Of a stretch of DNA of 64,000 bases, positions 43,885-53,659 are shown one piece after another. Origin of the DNA: Taxawa tesnikishii (nom. ined.) (Eukaryota; Ascomycota; Dothideomycetes; Dothideales); the NCBI GenBank assembly GCA_030247885.1, contig JAPDRO010000006.1:1240001-1304000 (forward strand). Reading direction: 5' to 3'. Numbering within the stretch: the first letter of the stretch is position 1; every line of letters starts with the position of its first letter. A program made the position numbers and the translations under genes. The notes under the pieces are model-generated. The model was given only the letters and a program-made list of their open reading frames with translations, did no database searches and was not told the DNA's origin.

Positions 43885-45989
43885 ATGTCGTTAGCGCTGT
43901 CAGCCAGAGCGCGCACTCTGTGGACACGCGCGCCTCGAGTGCGCTCCGCTGCCCTGATCCGGCGCCGTTTCGCCACTGTTTCCGACACCAGCGCTCAGTA
44001 CGATACTCCCTCGCCGCAGCGATGAACACGGCCAACTAACCTTCCCGCGCAGGCCTTACGATGTTGTAGTCATTGGCGGTGGCCATGCAGGATGCGAGGC
44101 CTCGGCGGCGTCCGCGCGGACGGGCGCACGCACAGCGCTCGTCACCCCTCTCTGGAGAATCTCGGAGTATGCTCGTGCAATCCTTCCTTCGGCGGTATCG
44201 GCAAGGGAACCATGTTGCGCGAAGTAGATGCGCTGGATGGAGTGGTGGGCAGGATCGTCGACAAGGCGGGCATACAGTTTCGGGTGCTCAACAGGAAGAA
44301 GGGACCGGCTGTATGGGGCCCGAGGGCGCAGATCGACAGATCGTTGTACAAGAAGCACATGCGGGAGGAGATGACAAACTATCCGGGATTGAGCGTGTTG
44401 GAAGGCAAGGTCGCGGATATCGTGGTGCAGAGAGAAGGCATGGAGGGGGCAGCCATGGCAAGATCACGGGCGTGCGGTTGGAGAGCGGGCAGGTCATACC
44501 CACCAACAACGTCGTAATCACCACAGGCACCTTTCTTGGAGGAGAGATCCATATTGGACTGGAGGCCTATCCGTCGGGAAGAATGGGCGAGGCCGCAACG
44601 ACCGGGTTAAGCAGATCCCTCCGCGAAGCAGGCTTCACCCTCGGACGGCTCAAGACTGGAACACCTCCGCGCCTTGATCGCAAGACGATAGATTTCGCTC
44701 CTCTCGAGGTGCAACCCGGAGACGAACCACCGATGCCCTTTAGTTATTTGCACGAGACAGTTACCGTCAAGGACCAGCTGAACTGCTGGAGCACTCACAC
44801 AAATCCAGCTACACACGATATCATCCGCGCAAACCTGCACAACTCTATCCACATCCGGGAAACAGTCAAGGGTCCGCGTTACTGTCCGTCCTTGGAATCC
44901 AAGATCATCCGCTTTACGGACAAGACAGCACACATTGTCTGGCTGGAACCGGAGGGCTTCGATACAGACGTCATCTATCCCAACGGCATTTCCATGACCG
45001 TACCGGCAGATGCGCAGGAAGCCATGCTGAAGACGATCCGCGGTCTCGAGAACGTGAAGATGCTCCAGCCCGGCTACGGCGTCGAGTACGATTATGTGGA
45101 TCCACGCTCATTACGGGCTACTCTGGAGACAAAAGCCATCCAAGGTCTGTTCCTGGCCGGCCAGATCAACGGCACCACGGGTTACGAAGAAGCAGCCGCG
45201 CAGGGTATCATTGCGGGCATCAACGCCGGCAACTCCTCCCTCGGCAAACCGCAATTGGTCGTCAGCCGCGCAGACGGCTACATCGGCATCATGATCGACG
45301 ACCTCGTCACCAAAGGCGTCAGCGAGCCCTACCGCATGTTCACCAGCCGCAGCGAGTACAGGATGTCCGCGCGCGCGGACAACGCCGATCTACGCCTCAC
45401 GGCCAAGGGGCGCGACGTCGGCGTCGTGGGCGACAAGCGGTGGGCTGCCTTCCGGGACGAGACGGCACAGATGGCAGAGCTGCAACTGCTGCTCGAGAGC
45501 AAGAGAATGAGCTCGAGCAAGTGGCTCGAGGCCGGCTTCGGCGTGCGCACGGACTCGGTCAAGCGGTCCGCCTTCGACCTGCTGCGCCTGGCCAACGTGA
45601 CAACGGACACGCTGGCCGAGCACGTGCCGGAGCTCCTGTCGTACCCCGAACGCATCAGGACGAGGATCGAGATCGAGGGCGTCTACGCACCCTACGTCGC
45701 TCAACAGGAGGCTGCCATGAGAGTGTTCCAGAAGGACGAGCAGCTGCGCTTGCCTACCGATCTGGATTACGCTAGAGTGCACGGTCTAAGCTTCGAGGAG
45801 AAGAAGGCCCTTGCAGAGACGAGACCGGAGAGCGTCGGCCAAGCCAGACGGATCGAGGGCGTCACTCCCACCGGTGCCTTGAGGTTGCTCGCTTACGTGA
45901 AGGGAGAGAAGCGGAAGGCTGTCAGCCAGGCCATGGGCAAGGACATACCGAGTCCTGATGCGAAAGTGAGAGAGGCGGCGACTTTGTAA
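43885..45989 (+). CDS. MTO1: Mitochondrial tRNA uridine modification enzyme MTO1 (MnmG family)
   Basis: FAD enzyme that, with MSS1, adds the 5-carboxymethylaminomethyl-type group to wobble U34 of mitochondrial tRNAs. Exon 1 (43885-43997) codes an Arg/Ala-rich presequence ([20 protein letters not shown]). A 55-nt intron (43998-44052, GTACGA...CTAAC...GCGCAG) leads to [16 protein letters not shown], the FAD Rossmann motif. Further MnmG blocks: [70 protein letters not shown] and TSRSEYR. Two breaks need one base each: CCCC 44145-44148 and GGGGG 44455-44459; the CDS is then exactly 684 codons (683 aa). C-terminal helical domain present. Confidence 0.93.
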
Positions 45990-46642
45990 GACTGGTGGAA
46001 AGTGTACTATATGTGTGAACTTTTAGCGGCTGCATTGGGCGGAGTTTGTGTTTGGGGGAAAAAGGGTGGCGTCTGGTATCCATATCTGGTCAGGATCCTG
46101 GACGACATATCCCGTACACACTCAGTGTTCTCAACAGCTAATTTAATCGTCTCTGACCGACTGTCGTTGCAAGGCAGCGAGATTGCTACGTGGGTACGAG
46201 AAGGGTCCAGATCCGGGCTCCCTTGAGCTCCAACAGCGGCCGCCGAGGTTTGAAGGCCCGCGTGGCCCACCTTGAAGAGGTAGACCTCGTTCGCGCCAGT
46301 CAACTGACTGACTGAGTGTTGTTGTGAGGCAGTGAGCTCATCTGGTCGATGCTGCATAAAACGATTATCGAATGAGAACGCCCTATTCCTCCCCAGTCAC
46401 TGCGCCTCTAAGCCGGCCCTGCAGCACCAGCATCAGCCTAGGCGACTGACACTTGAGAGATGCACACGCAATGCATTTTGCCGTCCATACCACCATCGGT
46501 ACGCCTATGCTTGCACCAAAGTACAGTTGTGGAGTAGCCCTACCAGCCGTAACGCCACGCTTCTGAATTCATCTGATCAATGCCGCTTAGAATGATTGTG
46601 TAATGAGAACGCCCCCTGACTCCCTGTTCCTTCTGCTCCGAC
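45990..46642. repeat. convergent intergenic region with diverged repeats
   Basis: Two copies of a roughly 50-bp segment (about 46333-46385 and 46566-46614) share CATCTGRTCRATGC and TRATGAGAACGCC, about three quarters identical by eye. Two segments with GTTGCAAGGCAGCGAG (46153-46168) and GTTGTGAGGCAGTGAG (46319-46334), the latter just after CAACTGACTGACTGA, match termini of the elements at 29.7 and 56.1 kb. No gene. Confidence 0.5.
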
Positions 46643-48966
46643 CTAACCTTCCTCCGCGTCCTCTTGTTCCTCAACCTGCTCGCGATCTTCCTCGCTGGGC
46701 GAGCGACCAGCTGCACGGGGGTAGAGGGAAGCAGTCGTTGTGGATTTCTCTGCCAACTCCGATCCGCCTCCTAGGTGAGATTGTTTGGTTGAAAGTCGTA
46801 CGCGGGGGTTCGCCATCACCGTAGTTGTTGGCCGTGCTGTCAATTGAAACGCGGCGCTCGACCGTGATCCCATGGGGCGAGTCGTTGGCGAGCTCGGTGG
46901 CGAATGCGGCGTTGTCTGATTCGACGAACTTCTGTAATGGTTCTGATAACGCTGCGGATTGTGGATAGTCAAGAGCTTTGTCGCTGGCGTAGACCAGCAA
47001 GACCCGGCTGTGTTCTTCGTCGAGAGGTGCTTGGAGGACCGTGGCTTGGTCGGCCTCGGAGACGTGGAACGTTGCATCACCGTTGTGGTAATCGTACTGT
47101 ATGCGCCACCACTGCATGCCTTCAGGTGTCTCCTCGTCGGTGATACTAGTGTTGGTCTCTGCTCTCGGAAGCAATACGTAAGTGACGTTGGGTTTGGTGG
47201 AGAAGCCGCGAAGGTGATAGCGGTGCTGGGGAGGGTGACCAAGTTGTTCGTACTTGTCGTCGGCTGAGAGACGAGAGAGCGTCTCACGGGCTTCCTGCTT
47301 CTCCGTCTCAATTTGTTCGAGCTTGATTTTGATGCTCTGGAGAACAGCCTCCAGTTTCTTCGCAATCGCGGTATGGTGTTCAGCATCCGGAGGCGGCTTC
47401 AGTTCAACGTCAATGGCTCTGTCATCTTTCTCCTTCTTGACCCTTTCCCGGTTGGCACCAGAGAAGTGGTCAATTGAGTACTGAAGCAGCGCCATCGAGT
47501 TCATAGGCTTACCCTGTGGGTCCTTGGCAGTTTTCAACCTGGCTTCAAGCTCATCAAGTGTATCAATGCGCTTCTTGGCTTGGATCATCTCCTCACGCAC
47601 CGGCCGTAGAACGTCGACGTTTTCCCTGAGGTATTTATCCGCATAGATAATCATAGGCACGTCCAGTCTGGCTTTTTGAGCGCCCGGGAAAGTGTTCTCG
47701 AAGTGGATAGGAAGGATATCAGCACAGCGCTCCATATAAGTATCACTGGGATCCTGCCAGTCAGTATCCCATAGTAGGTCATCCAAGGCCACCTTTAGGC
47801 TAAGGCTTTCTGACTCGTTAACGTTTGTCTGCGAGGAGTTAGCGGTGTTGTAAATCGTAGTACCATAACACATCACTTACCGCGACTGGCAGACACCGCA
47901 TATCAGGTTCGCAGCCGGCTTCGTCGCTTGTGCCGACCAGGGAATGAAAGATCTTCCCCAGTCCTGGCTGGCCACCAATCTTCTCCATGGCAGTCTCCCA
48001 GGCTGCCAGTACACTGTCAAGGGCTGATGCGGGGTGTTGGTGCTAGGCGAGGTGCCTGTACTGGCGAGTGAATCTGCGCTGCCATAGGCGCGGTGGCTTG
48101 CATCCAGGAAGGACATCAACCGCTGCATTTCCGCCAAAACCTCCTCATGCTCAGTAACAGCGGGCTCCGCAGGCGTGAAGCTCTCGTCAATGTGCACAAT
48201 CTTGGGCATCTTGATCTCATGACCCTTCCACCACTCATCGTTGAACCCGTAGTCTGGCCTGGTGAAGCCTCTTGCTAGTAGAGCCTCCCGTGCAAGCGGT
48301 ATGGAACGAACAATGGTAAGGAAGCCGGGTAAGTAGACCGCCATGCCGGACGCCAGTGGTTTCAAGAATCTGGGATTGCCGACCTTGTATTTTCTGTCTT
48401 CCGGATCCGGGTCTGGTATAACCTCGTTAGCCTGATGTGTGTCTGCAGAGCGACTGGAGGGCACCATGGCCCAGTTGGCCGGATCGTAGTATCCACCTGA
48501 AGCAGGGCGCAAGCTAGACAGGGTTTGTCCATTTGATCCAATTGTGCCCGTCTCTTGTCCTTGGTATGGGTCGTCGCCGCGTGACAAAGCAAACGCTCGC
48601 TCCAGGTCGGCATCTTCCTCTGCTTTGGACGTGGGTTGTTTGAGAGAAGGTACAGGTGAGTTGCCTCTGGTTGGAGCGGCGCTGTAACCCAGTGGGCGTA
48701 GGTTGGCGTTGTAGTCCACTGCAAAACACGTTGGTTGGTTAATGGTTATGGCTTGAATTGGAAGCAGACACACAGTTTCCTTCTCGGTCGACGCTTGTGA
48801 AAGCTGAATCGTCCCAAGTGTTGGCGGCCTCAAGATCGGAGAGCTGAGTCCCATCCAACCAGGCGTTCACAACAGCGGCGGAATCATTGTTCTTCACCTT
48901 GAGCCATCGCCGCGCTGTCTCGGCGTCACAGCCCACGATGTCGCAGATGTACGCAATCTCTGCCAT
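46643..48966 (-). CDS. UIM-containing ubiquitin-pathway protein
   Basis: Starts MAEIAYICDIVGCDAETARR (ATG 48966), a helical module resembling a UBA domain. A ubiquitin-interacting motif follows: EEDADLERAFALSRGD (acidic block, central Ala, Ser). The middle has ordered blocks (WWKGHEIKMPKIVHID) and a coiled region; the end is acidic (SPSEEDREQVEEQEDAEEG). Introns: 48773-48719 (GTGTGT...TTTGCAG), 47880-47829 (GTAAGT...GCTAAC...CGCAG) and 46819-46771 (GTGATG...CACCTAG, less sure). One break at GGGG 48031-48034 needs one base; the CDS is then exactly 723 codons (722 aa). I associate this layout with a fungal protein annotated by its ubiquitin-interaction domain; a peptidase-like core is possible, but I see no Cys/His box. 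Convergent with MTO1. Confidence 0.65.
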
Positions 48967-50466
48967 GCTAGCCTGTGATGTGATGTGATGTGGCAGTAGA
49001 AAAGAAGGGTATGCGGTGGTTTGTGCTTGTACAGACAAGCTGGCTGCGGAGCTATGGAAAACCGCAGTTGCTTCCGTGAGTGTCTCACTTGCTATGTTAT
49101 AAACCTGTCTATGGATGCTGAGAGGCCGCTATTGAATCGAGGGCAGCAAAGCACGCTTCACTTCTGCAATTACGATACCCCTCAGAGTCCTGCGAGGTTG
49201 TTGTTCTTGCCTTACAACAAATATCCATTTGGCCATAAAGTCCATAGGAGCGCAAGTTACCAGCATGTCAATCGGGGCCCGCTGCGGAAGACGCGATCGC
49301 GGCCCGCGAAACGTCACCGTGCATATTAGGTGCGTTTTTAATCGTTTTAATGATAAGTTACTATCAAGAGTTCAAGTTGTTTCTACCTAGAGTATAGTCA
49401 ATCTGGCTTGCCGCATGTACTACGGCCTTAGAGGTCCTTCCTAGCATAAAGGGCAGTAGAACAAGGCCTAGTTCTAAAAGCATACTATGTATGTTAGGTC
49501 TTGTAGTATTGTGCTTACCTTATAATAGGAAATCCGGGCATAAAATCCGTCCCTTAAGAGCGCCAATAACCATCGGCTCCTAGAGGCCCCTCTAGCATAA
49601 TAGGCAATTGATTACGATCTATGTTTACCTTCAATTTTGGCATAAAAAGATTGTAGTAAAGTTCTTGCCTTATGATAGCACCTTATCGACTCGGCGAAAT
49701 ACTCTTTAAGAACGCAAAACATCGTTTTGAGAGGTCTACTGCACATGTAGCTATGGTCATGGCAGGATGGTTCTGTTCCAATTACCGCTCACCGCCCTCA
49801 CTGTTGTGGTTGACACTTGGTGCATTTCACTTGTGCTTCAGTCCAGCTTCAGTTTAGCTTAGGCCTCACTCTAGCTCCATCGATGCTTCATGCGAACTGT
49901 TCGCTTCCGATTGACTAGTGGAGAAGGATTATACTATTGTCGGTGCACTACGAGGTGTCCACCTAAATTTGACCTGTGATGCGCATGGCTGTTGCCCTCG
50001 TTGGCTTCAAAGGTGATCGCGTCGCTTCTCCCCCTCCTTTGCCTTGATGCTTCACTTGCGCCCCTTGATTTCAGCCTATTGCAGCATTGTTTTGCCTTCA
50101 CCGAAAGCTCTTTTGAACTATTCCCTCTCTGATCACCAGTAGTGAAGAGTGGTATGAAATCCGTATTGCATGCTGTCCTATGCTATCTCCCGACGTGGAA
50201 AATGAATGAGGCGTATAACCTGTTGAAGGCCAGAAGCGCCAGTAGAACTCCAGGCCGAGGCAAGTAAATCAGCAAACTCCCCATGACATGAAATCGCCTC
50301 CTCCGTTCCCCTGACGCCACGCTAATTTGATATCCGTATGTGTGCAACCGTCTCCATAGTCCATGGCATGCGTCAATGTGTGGCAGTCCAGCAAGGGTGA
50401 TCGAGTGCAACGTAAACACATCGTCTCCACATGGCGCACGTCAACCCATTCTCGATAGTGGACTGC
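48967..50466. other. gene-free region with degenerate AT-rich repeats
   Basis: At about 49320-49700 the DNA is AT-rich and contains imperfect copies of a phrase like CCTAGAGGYCCYTCTAGCATAA (49427-49455 and 49579-49602) and of GGCATAAAA (around 49537 and 49638). This looks like a decayed repeat, possibly RIP-affected. No gene. Confidence 0.4.
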
Positions 50467-51236
50467 TCATTCGTCACTGTCGCTCCCCGCATCTCCCTCC
50501 TCCATTTCCTCGTCCTCGTCCTCGAATCCCATCTCCTCGTCCGTGTCGCTGCCAAAGTCGTCTTCAGCCTCCGAATCGCTCCAGCTGAATCCGTGTTCCT
50601 CGGCCTCCTTTTTCTGGGTGACCTGGGCGCTGGGCATGACGAAGTCCGCCGGGATGTCTCTCTTGCTCGCTTCCGTCTCCTGCCTGGCTCTTTCCTTGTA
50701 CTTGTCGAAGTTGTTCCGCAGCATGACACCGGCATCGACATTGGCTGGCGAGGAAGGCTCGGCATCGTCGAGGAGGGAGAGGATGCTGATCAAGACGGAC
50801 TCGACGCGCTGTGCTGGAGACCAACGCTCCGAGGCGAGCTCGCCGGACATCTCGTCTTCTCCTGGCGGGTGGAGGATGGAGATACACAGCCGGCCATCGG
50901 GGTAAACGTTCGGGTGGAAGAGCGGACGGAGGAACTTGAAGTCTGTGTTACAGTCAGATACCGTGGAATAATCGTCAGCGAGAAGGGAGGCTTGCCAGGT
51001 GGACTGTACGGGTAGTTCTTGGGGAAAGTCATCTTGGCCTTGAAGTAGCCGCCGTTGTAGATCGAATCGGAGTTTGTGACAACGAGTGCGACGATCCACT
51101 CGAAGATGTTCTCGTTGACGAGCTGCACCTATTAGCGGAGGGCACGGTCCGACAGAAGGGGTGAGTGTACCTCGATGTTTGTCCACGGCTCCTTGGACAG
51201 GGCCTTGTATTCCGACATCAAGATCTTTTCCGCCAT
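50467..51236 (-). CDS. CDC34: E2 ubiquitin-conjugating enzyme, CDC34/UBC3 type
   Basis: E2 working with SCF ligases in cell-cycle proteolysis. Exons 51236-51171, 51128-50996 and 50942-50467 give exactly 225 codons (224 aa) with no break. The core has FHPN, the active-site Cys in YPDGRLCISIL, and the acidic-loop insertion HPPGEDEMSGELASERWSPA that marks the Cdc34/Ubc7 group; SPANVDAGVMLR, KRDIPADFVMP and a long Asp/Glu tail point to Cdc34. Intron 1 is only 42 nt (GTACAC...CTAATAG). Intron 2 (50995-50943) has a GC donor (GCAAGC...ACACAG) and is needed to read YPYSPP-DFKFLRPLFHPN. Confidence 0.9.
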
Positions 51237-52095
51237 GGTGAGGTGGGGTGAGATAGGCCAAGCGAGAGACTAGCACGAGCGAGGGTTGTTGTCGTGGGTC
51301 GGCGGATACGTGTCTGGCTTGTCCGAGAAGTGAGGCGGCTGAGAGGTGTACAGGCAGATGGGTTGTTTGAGAGATGTGTTCCTAGATAGAAAAGGAAAAG
51401 GAAGGAGCGAGCGGTCAGGAAGTGTCACTCGTTAGCGCGGGAGGGTTCCGGTTTTGGAAGGCGGGTCGGCGGTAATGCTGCCTTTGATGCTGCGGAAGCC
51501 TATCGAGGCAGGTGTGAATACGACGGGTGAAGTGCAGATATATCAAGGTTTACGAGGCAAATTCGAGCAGGATCTTTGCACAGTGAGAGAGGAAGAGGTG
51601 AAGAGAATTGTGGTCACAAGCGCTCAACAGGTCACATTGGCGACGATGTGGTCATACAGATGACCCTGACACGCCCGGAAGCGTGTGCCCTAGCCCGAGG
51701 ATGCGGTTCTCGGCCCGCGATTCTGGGTTTCGGTGCCACCGGAGCTTACCGGTTCACATTCCTCGCACCAATTGCAGCGCTTGTACCAGCCTCCTCGGTT
51801 ACCGATTCGAGACTTCACGAAGATGCTATTCAAACACAATGCAACTGAACATGGATGAGCAATTCTTATGGATATGAATTCATCACGCAACAGGCTAAAG
51901 CGATGCAAACATATTCCTGTGCGAGATCTGAATGTCCCCGTTCTCGTGGCTATGGCTGATGAGTCCTGTATTGCCGGTTGATGCAGATTGTTCTGTTCAC
52001 TGTGTATCAACAACTGAATTACGTTCCTCATCAGGTTTGTCCGCAGCAGTTGCTGTCCGTTCAGTCTGAGGCCAGCCGTAAGTCTCTACCTCCAG
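51237..52095. other. gene-free stretch
   Basis: Upstream region of CDC34 and 3' flank of the transporter pseudogene. No supported gene or repeat. Confidence 0.4.
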
Positions 52096-53190
52096 CTATC
52101 CAATGCATATATCACGCTCTCCGCTTTCAACGAAATCCAGACCGCCGAACAGCTTGTCCATGCGTTCGAGTTATACCCCTTTAGTCTCGGGCAGAATGAA
52201 AACTACGGAAAGCTGTAACAGTCAGCATCGTGGGATACCTCCTGCCATGCCAATCTCTTCCACCTACCAATGCGATCACATTGAGGGCAAACAGTAACCA
52301 ATAGCTCTTACCGTCAACCTTCTCACTAAACCTTGGCCAAGGCTGTGAAATGATGAGCAGACAAGCTGTCTGTCCGAGAGCAGAGAGACCGAATGTTTTG
52401 TCGCGAACGTGCTAAGGAAATATTTCCGTTGCGATTGTTGGAGTGACGGGCCCATTCGATCAACAATAGGTCAGTCCAACAGCGAAGAACATGGCCACGT
52501 CAACCACTGCACCAGGTCTGTTCCTGTTTTCTGGAAATGCTGTGGTGAACGAAGATACGATCAGAAGGGCAAGCGCCTGGATTGCAATTCCTGCAATGAG
52601 TATTGACTTGCGTCCGAACCGATCAACAGTCAATGTATTAACCTGGACAATCAAAAGCTGAAGGACCGATTGAATTCCGTTCATGGCGAGAGCTTGGCTG
52701 CCATCGTTCCACCCCAGTGATTCGTATATCAACGTCACATAGATGGTAATCGTCGCAATGCCACCAAAATGCCGTAGAGCCATGACATAAAACCCGTAGC
52801 ACAACCTCTTGCGCGACGCGGATGAGTTGAACAGACCCATGTACCCTGGATCATAGCGACGACGGCACTCGCGAGAGGTTGCAAGCTCGTGGCGATGTAA
52901 ATGCATCTGAAGCCCAGCCCGGTGATCAAACGGCCGAAAATGAGCACCGCATATGTGTTGTGCACGCCTGGATAACCACCCCAATGATCATGATAATCAC
53001 GCTAATTCTCAGCGCCCACAGTCGGCCGACAGCCCGGGCAGCCAGAGTACCACCAAGGAACAACTGAGAAACGCCTGTAGTTGCCCGCAGTATTGTGGCA
53101 ACAACACCACTTCGGTTGGCATCGAGGTTGTAGTATTGAACGGTTTGTTTGCCCGCCAGAATTACTGTGAGGTTCTGTAATTGATTGCAG
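52096..53190 (-). pseudogene. Decayed MFS sugar transporter
   Basis: Remnant of a sugar porter family permease. Recognisable pieces in order: IIMIIGVVIQAC, AVLIFGRLITGLG (TM2-3 region), GLFNSSAS, LIYESLGWNDGSQ, VDRFGRKSILIAG, SNGPVTPTIATEIFP, FGLSALGQTACLL, SYWLLFALNVIAL and LPETKG...LERMDKLFGGLDFV. The span between GLFNSSAS and RKRLC lacks the usual helices 5-6 and central loop, so an internal deletion is likely. Stops interrupt conserved positions: TGA 52462-52460 where Trp is expected, TAG 52414-52412 where Gln is expected, and TAA 52173-52171 inside the PETKG-E motif; all fit C-to-T or G-to-A changes. An intron (GTAGGT...CTGACTGTTACAG) still precedes the last block. Divergent from the GH127 gene. 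Confidence 0.8.
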
Positions 53191-53659
53191 TTGAAAGGTA
53201 CGTGCACAAGCTCCGCTCCGGTGGTCTCGTCCGGTGGAAATCTTGGCGTGAGCCTACCCCACCAAAAGATTGATCCCTCTCCACACTCCTCCGGCCTATC
53301 TGAGGCCGTCCGTTTCTGCCGGTCCCGAGTCATTGAGAGAGAGGAAACGATGGGGAAATAGCTCTCTCCGCCTATCGCCGGCGGGGGCGGGATCACAGAA
53401 ACAGCATGGTGCAAGCTGGCTAAAGCAGAAGCTGTCCCTATCCCTAGTGACCCTAGCGGAGCCAGGGCGGCGACCATGTCTTTCTTCCGTACGCGAATGG
53501 AGAGCGATCCCCGAGAAAAGCGTCTGGAGAAACTTGATAAAGACCAGCTGCGCGCATCGTAGGGCTCTCACTGTTCCGACTCGCCCCCTTCCTCTGTACT
53601 TTTGTCGTGTGCGTCTGTCTTCTAGTGCCTTTGCGTGTTCTCGTTATACCCCTTCCACC

